Shown here one piece after another: positions 53,369-64,000 of a stretch of DNA of 64,000 bases. This DNA comes from Malurus cyaneus samueli (taxonomy: Eukaryota; Chordata; Aves; Passeriformes; Maluridae): positions 83,075,564 to 83,139,563 of the forward strand of contig CM019215.1 of assembly GCA_009741485.1 (NCBI GenBank), in the 5' to 3' direction. Every line of letters starts with the position of its first letter. Position 1 is the first letter of the stretch. The notes under the pieces were generated by a model that was not told the DNA's origin, made no database searches, and saw only the letters and a list, made by a program, of their open reading frames with translations. Both the position numbers and the translations under genes were made by a program.

Positions 53369-56300
53369 CCCTTCCCTCCAGTTCTCACTGGTTCTCACCT
53401 TGGTACTTCTCGATGAGCTCTTTGCCCACAGCTGTTTCCAGCTCCCTGGAAAAATGATTCAGCTGTGTTTCAGTTCTTGGTGATTCCAGGATTCCTGTAG
53501 CAAAGGGTGGTTTAGTGAAATCAAAACATTTTTACCAAATTATGTATTGAGGGCCTAAAGAGTGCCTTGAGGACTACCACTGTTGCAAAGCTAACCAGAA
53601 TAAAGTCCTTGGAGAAAAACAGTTGAGCAACAAAGCTCCAAAGGGAGGCACATGGATTAGGAACATCTTGAGTTATACTGTATAAGTGTCAAACCAGTCT
53701 AGCACTGCTTTATTAGTTTGTGTGGGAGGCAAAGTTTCAAATAAGTCGCTTGGCTGTAGCCAGACCATTTCTCTCACTCCAAGAAAATACATCAGCACTG
53801 ACTCAGCAAATTTGCCACTGACTGGTTTCAGGGCTAGCTCTTGTTACAATCTTTAACCTATGCTAAAAGTAAAGGAAAATTCTTTTCCCCCCTGACTTGA
53901 AGTGAAATGATACATTTTATACTCCAGAAATTTGCACATTGAAAGTTAGCACAATTATGGGTGCACAGAAAGTCACAGAAGATGTGTGCAAAACTTTGTT
54001 TACATCATGACCCACCGCAAACTGATGTCCCAGCCACCTGGAGAGGTTGAGAGACCAACCAGATTTAGTCCCTCAGAGGTGAGAAGGTCCAAGAAACTGT
54101 ATTAGTCAGTCATGTGTCACCAGGTAAGATTGAAAGCCTTGCCTGCTTCATCTCAAGAGAGTGTGAGGGTAAAGGCTGAACGTCTCAGCTTGAACCATCA
54201 AACAGCAACTTTTTTGATGTGCTACTGGTTGCTGAGAAGATGGAGGAGGGGAAAGGGAGAAAAGGAAAGGGGTGTTAAATTTAAGAGCACAGATGTCTGA
54301 ACTTTGATAGCCATTTAACAAGGGAAGTTAAAATCGGAGGTGTTTTGTGCAAGTTGTCTCAGACTGCCGGATAGTTCCATTTTGTGCAAGTGCAGGATTT
54401 TCCTTTTGGTCGCATACATTTCTAGCATTTGTAGCACCAATTCAGCAAAGCGTGCACTTAACTCCAATTGTTTACATAGGCTTTAACAATGTAAAGAGTC
54501 TGTGCTGATGGGCAAGCACACTCATGTTTACCCACAGCCCATACATGCAAGGGCTCGCCTAATTCGGTGACAGCTGAAATGAGAGGTTTCATTCAACAAC
54601 CTTAGTTGTACAATTTAAAAAACACAGCTTAAATGAATATTAGCAGATCAGAGTGGCTAAAATCATTTACCTTTATTTCAGAATGTAGCATATATGAACT
54701 GTGATTAAAAAAATCAAAGTGAATCGTTTGGAGCAAAAGGTTAAGTTTTCTGTAAGCGAAACACTGCCCTGTTTATGTAAGCGCCATTAACAACATAAAC
54801 TTGGGAACAGGAATAACTCTTTTACATATTGTTTTCAGTATTAATGTTTGGGTTTTCCTTTATAAGAATCTTTGATGCCTCACCTTTTCCTGTTCAGTGT
54901 ACAGTTCCTGGGGGGAAAATATTTTAATTCAAGAAAAATTATATGGAGGAAATATACTAAAATAGCACCTTTTGGCCAACAGTTTCTGCTGGTATGTCAT
55001 CCTGTCCTTTTGACAATCCCACATGATAGATAATTAGTCCCAAATAGTGGTATTTCTGATGTGAAATCTAATAGCTTTTTGTTGTATTGTACACATGTAG
55101 ATTGTCTGCAAATCAAACATCATTTTTTTTGCAGTCACTTTAGAGAGCTGCTGCTGTGTAGTCATAGAAATTATCTTGTCGTTGTTTCTTTGGGAAGTGG
55201 AAACCTGTACCTGTTTGTATGCAAAACAGTCATGGAGAGCCCAAAGCCCTGATGGGGGATGCCTGGTGGAGGGTTAGCACCACTGAATCCCTGGGGAGGG
55301 GATTGTGCTGTGACAAACACCATCGCTGACTCTCATCCCAGAAAGGGGGTGGCTGGGGTGTCTCTTCCCCTACTCCACAGTGCCTTTTTTACAGGGCTTG
55401 CTAGCTGTCCCCCTGAGGTAAAGTTTGTGCTATCTTTTCACCCACTGGGAAAAAGAAAGATTTTCCTACTCTCTGTGCTCCATCTGCATTTCTGTACCCT
55501 ATTGTCTCCCACTCTCATTTTCCACTGAGAATAAAAGTGGAATAAAAAATTATTAATTCATGTTCCCTCCATGTGTAGTTCAGTGACCTTCTGTTGCCCT
55601 CAGCTGTCCAGATGTTCTGTGTGCAACTGGATAGCAAGGGCAGAGGTGCTCTTGGGTTGAAAAGCATCAGTGCCCTCCATTGTGCTGCCCTCCCTGCTGA
55701 TTTGCACCTCTCCATGCCTTTACCTTTCTGCCTCAACCTCCTAATTTTTGAAATATAAAATTAGCATTTTCCTTTATCTAGAGAATAGGCACCCAAGGAA
55801 TCGGTACCACATTTCCATTGAAAACTGATGTGCTAATGCACTAATCAGAATCAGTGCATTTTGGCAGTGGAAAGGTTAAAGTATGTATCAATATATTATA
55901 AAACAAAATAACTCAGTTTATATGCTGATTGATGTCTTTGTTAGCAGTATTTCAAGGCATTACTGCGTCATCATTTTATTTAAACCATATACTTCAAAGT
56001 AATGCCAAATGAGGGTCACTTTATAAGGAGGGACAATTTTATCCTCATGTAACTGCACCACTGCTTTCAGTCTGGGGTCCGTGTATTCTTTTGTTACATA
56101 ATTGTTTCCGAGGGGATTGTTGAAAAATAACCTTTTTAAAAAAAAATTGTAGCTTTATCTTTCCTGTTTAGAGAAAGATACATGTCCATTGGAAAATAAT
56201 TTGGGGTATGTGAACTGAAAGTGTTTGAAAAATATTGCAAATATATTAAAAATCCCAGAAAAAAATGCTACCATAAGGTACTATTAAAATTTTAAAGACC

Positions 56301-59300
56301 AGAGAAGAAGATTGTGATGATGAAGCAAAGTATTTCCAGCTATGCTATAAAGGATTAAAAGGTAGGGATTAAAGCACTATATCTCATGTTTCAGGAAATA
56401 AAATGATTTATTGCCCCAGCCAGGAAGATGTTTCCCATGCATGACTTTACAAGGAACTGCTTATGAATCATATCACCTTTATTTCGTATATATTTCATTT
56501 TGCAAAAATCTGATTGTAGACTTTATGGCAAGCTCATCCAAAGGTAGCTGTACTTACTGAGTTAAATTTGTAGGATATTATGAGCAGAAGGAAAAAAAAA
56601 AAAACCAAAAAACCACTTTTAACAATGATTTTCCCTTTGTTTCCAAAATGTCATGTTTCTACTTTGTACAATTGCTGTTGTGAGAAGAACAAGAGTTATT
56701 TTAAATTGAAAATGGATTCACAATTTAAATGCATGAATGTTTAGCATATATTAAGTAGCTGCTCTACTAGTTTTACCAAAATGCAGTACTGTATCAGTTG
56801 TTTTGATCAAGACACAGTTTAAAATTCCATTTAAACCCAAAATATGGAAGGTTAATTCAAAGATCTATAACTTAATTTTTCATCTGGTTTACAGTGACAT
56901 AAATCCATTTACTTCAAAATAATTGTTATTGATTTTCATCAGTATAAGGAGACTCGGTGTTTCTTTTCTTAGAGAATCTGGGTGTTGCTCTGTTTTTTTT
57001 CATTTCAGCTTGTTCCAAAAAAAACCATGGAAAAGGTTCTCATAGAATGGAAATGATGAGCAGTGTGGATTTTCAGGCAATCAAAACATTTTAATGATCT
57101 CATCAAATGTATCATTAACAACACATATATGATAAAAGAAATATGTACATCTGGGTTAGTAGAAGTGCTGGGTACACAATGCGTTTGAACATGTTAGGTT
57201 TCCACTAGAACCTATGCCAGAATTGCAGAAACTTGGAGAAAAAAAACCTCAAAACTTCAACCTTTTTCTTGCGTCAGCGTCTCCAGAGATAGAAACCTCT
57301 TTATCATATTTTACGCAAAATGAAGAAAAAAGGCGTTATTAGAACTTGATAGATTGTTCCTGGATGGCATCTCAGTTGATAGTTAAGTTACTGAATTGAA
57401 TTAACTGTTATTGAATTTTATAAGACTGATGGTTATTCTATGATGTTACTAGGGTTAATAATGGATTTTCTTAGGTATACAACAATTAGTGTTTTACAGG
57501 GACAGTGTTCCTAAGATCACAGTTGTGTCATCAGCTGGGTTTTTTATGTAGCCTTGAGAGCTTAGAAAATGAGGGTTCTTGAAAAGAAACAGAGACTACA
57601 ATAGCAGCTCTTAAAGCTGCTTCATCCATTTGGCTGCCTCTTCTGCACCACAGATTCCAGAGAAAAACACTTCTCCAAACAGGAAGCTCCTGATGATGTA
57701 CAAAGGGTGAAACCCCAGTGCTGATAAAAGAAATGGGGTACTGATACAGAGACTAAGATTTCTTTTTTCCTGTGTTGGGGCAATGCAGCTTTGGAACTGG
57801 AGGTGCATTGAGACCATGCCTCCTAAAACAATAGTTTTAAATATGTGTTATTGAGAGATGTGTCCAGCTTTCAAAACTTCACCTTTGCCAGCAGTAGACA
57901 GCATCCTTCTCGAAGGGATGAGCAGTTTTCCACCCTGAGCCAGGCAGCGCAGTGAGCGACAGGCCTGGGCTGGAGAGCCAAAGCGATTGCATTATACCTC
58001 TGCTATTTCTTTTTATTGTAGTATTGTTCCTGCAGTGGTTTGCTGACAAGTTGTATGTTTTACAGATCAGGTCTGCTGGATGAGGAACCCTTGCTTTAGA
58101 TCCTGTCTAGGATAAACCGGGTTTGTAAATCAGACCTTATGTTTCCTATTGGAATGCTAATGATCTCAAGGGGAGGGCTTGGGTTTTGAAAACAAATCTA
58201 AGCTAATGCCCACGGTTCCTGAAAGAGCTGTTAATATCGTGAAAACTCATGCTAAAGGCCCCTTTTAAAATGTAAGAACTTGTCAGACCCTGCTTAACTA
58301 GGGCTGTTTGGAACCACGTCTCTTCTGTCTGGCCACATCTCTAATGCTGTGCTGCAGCAATTCCAGCGGTGCCAATAACAGTGCAAACCAGAGCATAATG
58401 TGGCCCATCGTGGTTTGGATGCACTCGCTGCATGGATCACCATGCAAGGCAGTCAGCCCAGCATGCTTGGCCCTACCCACAGCAAGAATGGCTCTTCTCT
58501 GGGTTACTGTAGGACACTGAGCTCCCAGATCCATGCCAACCTCACACATTTTAAAAAAGTCTTCACATAAGTCAAAATGCATCAACCATATAACAGAGTT
58601 TAGAACACCACACATTTATTTGTACTAGCTGTGAGCAATGAGGTGTGTTTGTCCTCTGAAATAAGGAAGCAGGGCAGAGTCAGGAGACAAATGTGTTACT
58701 CTGACATCCCTCCCAGCAGTCTAAGATAGTTTCTGTCACTGCCACCAACACATTTCCAGGTGAATTAGTAGGGTCAGTAGCACAACAAATTAGGCCTTAT
58801 TCACCTGTGATTATGGGTGGCATTTTAGCTGTTGCATCTCTTGATCCGATGATAATCGACATAAAGGATGAAGTGGTTAACACACCATCGGCTTTGGTGA
58901 TGCTCTTCCTGGCATAGAGTGACCATTTTATGGAAAAAAATTCTCTTGTAGTTTCAACATTGGCAAGTCTTCACTACCTCCTGAGGAAGAAGGAAGCTAA
59001 CCATTTCTGTTCCTCAACAGGTACTCTGTATTCAATTATAGAAAGATATAAAGATATATAAAGATACCTCTAGCATTCTGCCTAGACCTTCTAGTGAGAA
59101 TCTATCCTGAGGAAAAAAAAATGTTACTTCTGCTAAATTTCAGACCAAAGCAAGATTTCATAGCTAAGTTGCAAACCTCTAGGACAGGGCTTTTTAGCTG
59201 ACATAGCCTTAGCTATTTTGTATGACTCCAGCAGGCACCAGCTTAAATTCTAGTATGATGTGCATTTAATGGCATGGGATCAGACATAGAATGTAATGGG

Positions 59301-61876
59301 ATATTTTCAGATACTGTGTTTGAAGAGAATCAGTACTTAAACATTATTTATGAACCATATCATTTAAATGCTTTTGAAATGTGCCATTTGGTCCTTGGGT
59401 GCATAAAAAAATTTTCTGATCACATTTCTCAGAAAGAACAGTAGCATAGTAGTTTTCTTCCACAGCTTTCATGCTGAGGCACTTCCAAGAAGAGGGTTGG
59501 TATTATTTTGTGGAACCCTTACTGGAATATTTCTGGAAAAAAAAAAAAAAAGTTTTCGTTTTTCATTGTGGTGCTCTCTAATTCTTCATTTCAGCCTTTT
59601 GAGGAATATTCAGATTTTGCTTAGAGGGTATCTTTGAAGATTGTTTCTCTCCAGTTTACAGTTACTCTGCAAGAAGACAAGTTACTATCTTGTGCTGTGC
59701 TACGCAAATCAGATTTTCCTTGTGCAGTATCTTTCATATATTTAAAGTTAAATTAATAGCATGAAAGTTTTTTCTCTCACAACCTAATATGCTGGGATTT
59801 TTTTCTTCTTCTTCTTTTTTTTCCTGAGGAAACATCTGCTTCAAAAGGGAGGTTGACATTCATTAGTTGTGCAGGTTGACAGTAAAAGTTGCTTTAATGC
59901 AGGTGGTGACTAGAACTCTCATTGCTTTTGCTTCAAATGGGAATGTAGCGTTGAAAGCAGTCAGTTTTGCTTATTACTCAGTTGCAGCCTGGAACTTTAA
60001 ACCTTATTCTTTATCCTAGAAAGAAATCTGTTCCCTCAACTGTTATTTGCTGAAAAAAAATTGCTAACTGAAATAATATCAGTGCAGAAGGTTAGGAAGT
60101 TTCAGAGCTAATCCTAATAAGTTCTTGTAATAGGTTGAATCTGTTTTTAATTAATTAGCAATAGTCTGTGTGAAGGTCTCAAAGCACTTTGATAAGTTAA
60201 AAATGGAAACAGTCTTTGGAGAGGTGCCAGTCTGACTAAGCCAAAGAGACTGTCACAGGTTTCTGTAAGCCAGAACTCCACTCCTGCTGCAAGCCTGTCC
60301 AGCCAGGAGCAGGAGAGCCATAGTACTTCATTTCAGAATTGCAGTAGTAGAGTCAGTGTTGATACTGTCCGATTTTTGAGAAATTTGCTTTGAAAAGAAC
60401 TCTGGCATGTATTTTGTTTCTGAAAGTTTGCAAATCATGCTGTTTAGGAAGCTTCCTTTCTATATGAACACATCATCAGGGGATATGGGAATTATATGAT
60501 TTTCATCCTTTGAAGATGGGTGCAAATTGATATGTCCTAAATGGCTAATAACTGGAATTGCAGTTAGCTCACAGTTGATGAAAATTTAAAATTCTGTCTT
60601 AATCCTTTGTCCTGAATTACTTAAGTCCTTCATTCCATGTGGTTCTTAGAGGTGTCCTATTTTAGTTTTTTACTTTAAACAGAGTCAAATGACACAGAAA
60701 AGTACTGTAGTGCTCTTGACTTTACAGGGAAAATTAGTTGTCTGAAAAAGAAACTTTATGTTATTTAATAATGTTGCTGCAACCTACTGTTTGTCTGACA
60801 GGAAACAACATATTGAGATGCATATCTAAAGAACAGAGTTCCATAATGAAAAAAACTACATGTATGCATTGAATGTTTAAGCTACACTACTTAAGACTTA
60901 TAAAATTTGCTAAGAGCATTTTACAACTGCAGATATTTTCACTAACTTCCCTGTTTTTCATTTGGATGAGGTATCATCTGTCACCACTTAATCGTATCTT
61001 TTTTTAGCTATTAAAAAGGCATGTAATTTTAATTTTTGTGGCTCATTAGTGTGCAAATGCCATTGGGCTTGTTTAGCCTAAAGGGTGGTCTAAATTCAAA
61101 TCCCTCTGCTTTTGAGGAGACTATGACCACCTTTTAATAACACAGCCATCATAGTCTAAAAATTGAGATCTGAAAATAAGTAGCAAAAAATATTGTTTGA
61201 AGCAACTCCACTGGGAGCAGAAAACACAAATTTTCCAAAGCAATACAGTGAACAACATACTGAAATATGATTAAATAAAGTACAATCTTCAACTGAGAAA
61301 GTTGAAACCACAATTTCATCATCTAACTGAACCTGAGGGACAAAGAATCCCAAATAACTACAAAAGTAGGTTGCATTTAGCCATTACAGTCCTTTGGAGA
61401 ACATGAAGTATTTGCATAGTCTCAATTTTGTTCTTAATTAATAAACAAATTTATTTAGATATATGCATTCCTTGAAAAGAAAAATTAAAAAGGAAAAAAG
61501 AAATGGCAACAGAAAACTTGAGGGTGGTCTAAAATGTCTGTCTTCTTTATGTAACCTTTTGCATTTTGTGTTTAAGAACTGACATTCCAAATGATTTTCT
61601 TTGGCTTTATGCCTGGAGTGAATACTGAGGCAGCGAATTAGGAATGCTTAAGAAGTCCCACAAAGAAAGATGTTTGCTGTGAAAGTGCAACTAATGTGAC
61701 ACTTGCACTGGAAGCTTCTTAGCTTGCTCAAATGGTAAAAGATGGCATGGGTCTAGGTGCAGTAAGGGGGGTGAGTGAAGATGGAAGTGCCATGTGCTAA
61801 GCTGTACGAGGTGTTTCCTGTGGCCAGCTGTCTGCCATTGTGGCTATGCTGATTCTACCTTTTATTTCTGTTCCAG

Positions 61877-62004
61877 GGGCTAACTTTGTCACTCGGAAGA
61901 TTAGCCGATCGGTAGCAAAGATTCACCTTGGACAGCTGGATTGTTTCAGCCTGGGCAATCTGGATGCCAAGAGAGACTGGGGCCATGCCAGGGACTACGT
62001 TGAG
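61877..62004 (+). CDS. GMDS: GMDS internal exon (about residues 215-257)
   Basis: The exon is 128 nt: two bases completing Gly215, then 42 codons from ANFVTRKI to [11 protein letters not shown], ending in phase 0. The acceptor is TTTATTTCTGTTCCAG and the donor is GAG|GTGAGA, close to consensus. It encodes the FVTRKI segment and the RDWGHA(K/R)DYVE motif. These are conserved from bacterial Gmd to human GMDS and belong to the part of the fold that leads into the substrate-binding region. Compared with the recalled human sequence, three residues differ: Y231H, E236D and K253R. No stop or frameshift is present. The next exon, expected to begin AMWLML, is not found before the end of the window, so it must lie beyond 64000. 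Confidence 0.97.
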
Positions 62005-62095
62005 GTGAGATGTGGGATCTTCTCTGAATCATCTGCATGGTGGGGATAATGCTTATTGCTGTAACTTCAGGTTATGGTCCACAGGGGGCTATCTC

Positions 62096-62099
<4 letters not shown>

Positions 62100-62126
<27 letters not shown>
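62100..62126 (+). repeat. Poly-T tract (27 nt)
   Basis: Twenty-seven T about 95 nt downstream of the donor of the 128-nt GMDS exon. Confidence 0.95.
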
Positions 62127-62246
62127 GTCTGTTGAGGTCTGTTAACTTTGTCTTGCTCTTGACTTCAGATTAGGGAATTTAGTAACACAGCAGTCTACCC
62201 CAGGCATGACCTGAAGAGAAAAATAAATCTTTGGGTTTACATTCCT

Positions 62247-62325
62247 TGCCTGAACTCCTCGGGAAGGGGTCGGACTAAATGTAGATCTATTTTAGACCAC
62301 TTCTATTTTTTGACAAATTTTATGA
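62247..62325 (+). mobile_element. Possible degraded CR1 3' tail
   Basis: TTGCCTGAACTCCTCGGGAA followed by GGGGTCGGACTAAATGTAGA and a TTAGACCACTTCTA stretch resembles the CR1 tail (…GGGTTGGACTAGATGATCT…GTCCCTTCTA…). No terminal octamers are visible, and the match is short enough to be coincidental. Confidence 0.35.
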
Positions 62326-63470
62326 TGAATATTTAGATTTCAGCAAGATGCATTATAACCTAAAGTGAGAAATCCTGATGAAGGTTTGTGATCTTTATTT
62401 AATGAGGCATAAAATGATGTATATATTAATGATAAAATGTCACATAGGTTATACATTGTAAGGAACCATCACAACATAGTTGTGATGGCAGGTATCGGAG
62501 CACATAAGCCTGCATTTAGTTTGGAATGTTGGTGTAGTCAGGATTTGTTTCTAATTTTATTCTACCCATCTACTTAAGCAGATAAACAAATAATAACCCT
62601 GTATTGTATTACAAGGAGACGTGAATGACCATGTAGGAAATATTGTCTTTTCCCCAGGAGATTTTTGTCCCCATTTTGGTGCTTAAAGATTTCCTGTGGT
62701 CATTGGACTATTTCTGTCTTTTAATAATTCCTTGCTGGGAAACCGGATTTGACTACACCATTCATTGATGTAGTTTAAAAAGATGACGACTGTTTGTTTT
62801 GATTTTCTATATTACAAAGTAAGAAGTATCTCAGTAGGCAAAAATCTGATTTTTATCATAAATTGAGACTTTAAAGGTAAAGTAAAAGCTGAGCTCTCAA
62901 ATCTTCTTTACGATCAAAAAGATCAAGAGAATAAAATCATACCTCACTATGAACTATGTCCTGGATGACATTAAAAAAGGTACTATATCACCGTATCACC
63001 TCGGTATCAAAAGAGTAACGTCAAGTAAGTGAAGAAGGTGTTTTTTAGCAGCAGCTATAAATGTGCTGCATTTGCATGTGAGATGCTAAGGGCACTATGA
63101 CTGTGCCTCTGCGACTATGGTTTTATATTTGTGGCTATGGCATTGGTTGAAGCAGCTAAACCAGTAAATCATCCCAGTCATCTTTTTAATGTATAAAACT
63201 ATAGTCACGAGTGATCATAAAATCAGTTATCAAATATCAACTGAAAGGAATTAGAAGGTAAGTCAAATAAAGTGATCAGTTGCGTGAACATAATGAATAT
63301 AATTTGTTAACTGGCATTGGATATTTCATAAAGGCTTCAGCTATCTCATTCCAACACAAATTGCACTCAGCCATAAATCATGGGATGAATCCTGAAGTCC
63401 TCTTCCCTAAGGAAAATCCAAAATAACCCACTTGCGCTTTCTGTGTTAGACCCTTGTCTTATGTTAGACC

Positions 63471-63875
63471 CAGAATTACAGGATGGGTCTGGCTGGAAGG
63501 TACCACAGTGGCTCATCTGGTCCAACCTTCCTGCTCAGGCAGGAGTGTCGTAGAGTTCATTGAGCAGAATTGTGTCCAGACAGTTCTTGAATAACTCCAG
63601 TGAGGGCAATTCCACAGCCTCTCCGGGGAATCTGTTCCAGTGCTCGATCACCCACACAGTAAAGAAATTCTTCCTCATATCTGAGTGGAACTCTCTGTGT
63701 ATCAGTTGCTTCTCTTTGCCTCTTGTCCTATTGCTTGGCACCACCCAGAGCCTGGATCCATCCTCCTGACACTCCCATCAGATACTGACAGGCATTGATA
63801 GTGCACATCCCCTCTCAGTCATCTTGTCTCGAAGCTGAACCGGCACGACTCCCTCAGCCTATCGAGGCTATCACT
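63471..63875 (-). mobile_element. CR1-type LINE, 3' end fragment
   Basis: Read on the minus strand, the sequence has the usual CR1 3' arrangement. First comes a stretch encoding the end of the second ORF, recognisable by a [20 protein letters not shown] segment followed by [11 protein letters not shown] short 3' untranslated part follows, including the GGTTGGACCAGATGA-like motif and ending near 63471. Further upstream (higher coordinates) a GCTGAGGGAGTCG-like stretch matches the usual CR1 segment before this. The 69-codon open frame at 63535-63744 is therefore a LINE remnant, not a host gene. The copy is heavily 5'-truncated, which is typical for CR1. The exact 5' limit is uncertain and could extend beyond 63875. 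Confidence 0.85.
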
Positions 63876-64000
63876 CAGAATCAAAAAGGAAATGAGAACA
63901 AGTCTATCCAGAAGGATGACTGGCTTTCAAGGCCTTTGGCCTCCAGAAGGAATGTCGTTGTCTGAGGTCTATGGCACGAACACATGTTTTTTGTGCAAGT

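Larger units (their letters stand above)
37131..61876 (+). other. 28-kb GMDS intron, main block
   Basis: Non-coding sequence up to the acceptor at 61876. It contains homopolymer tracts (40857-40885, 46390-46420, 49444-49459, 53316-53368, 56592-56604, 59537-59551), a 22-bp exact palindrome at 43793-43814, a hairpin with 13-bp arms at 45318-45345, and GC-richer islets around 52300-53210 and 58290-58620 that I cannot assign. The open frames are short and unrecognised. No alternative exon with coding similarity to GMDS is visible. Confidence 0.75.
62005..63470 (+). other. Start of next GMDS intron
   Basis: The intron opens with a GTGAGA donor. It contains a T27 run at 62100-62126 and a doubtful CR1 tail near 62247-62325. 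A direct repeat of TGTTAGACCC (about 63444 and 63462) lies just before the minus-strand CR1. The next exon is not reached. Confidence 0.85.

Noticed and set aside
53194..53416. Lys-rich and Phe-rich open frames on opposite strands
   Set aside because: They are produced by the T/G low-complexity tract at 53316-53368.
63535..63744. 69-codon minus-strand frame as a host gene
   Set aside because: The HWNRFPGE and LELFKNCLD pattern identifies the end of a CR1 second ORF.

Overview
The window looks like vertebrate nuclear DNA, most probably from a bird. It is AT-rich and poor in CpG. Almost all of it is intron. The recognisable mobile elements are CR1-type LINE tails plus one LTR-like block, and there are no Alu/B1/L1-type elements. 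A lone n at 30133, flanked by two identical 95-bp copies, points to a draft assembly. Nothing in the window looks prokaryotic.

Only one gene can be supported: three consecutive internal exons, all on the + strand, of GMDS (GDP-mannose 4,6-dehydratase). This is the NADP-dependent short-chain dehydrogenase/reductase that starts de novo GDP-L-fucose synthesis. The exons are at 32655-32847, 33751-33855 and 61877-62004. They join in phase (0/1, 1/1, 1/0) and correspond to about residues 116-257 of the 372-residue human enzyme, as I recall that sequence. They carry the catalytic Thr/Glu pair, the YxxxK tyrosine and lysine (split between two exons), and the HESPRR cofactor segment. The first exons (Rossmann GxxGxxG part) and the last exons (substrate-binding C-terminus) lie outside the window.

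Layout: 1-32654 is the 3' part of a long upstream intron, with an ancient CR1 relic, a younger CR1 tail and a small palindromic repeat. 32848-33750 is a short 0.9-kb intron. 33856-61876 is a 28-kb intron with a candidate solo LTR (36409-37130), several perfect inverted repeats and some GC-richer islets of unknown role. 62005-64000 is the start of the next intron and contains a CR1 tail in minus orientation. Homopolymer T or A tracts of 16-29 nt recur throughout.

I found no new coding system. The observations most worth checking are a Tyr-to-Phe change at the conserved SELYG motif of GMDS, an in-frame cassette exon with a weak donor, the n-flanked 95-bp duplication, and a few exact palindromes and possible non-coding conserved blocks.
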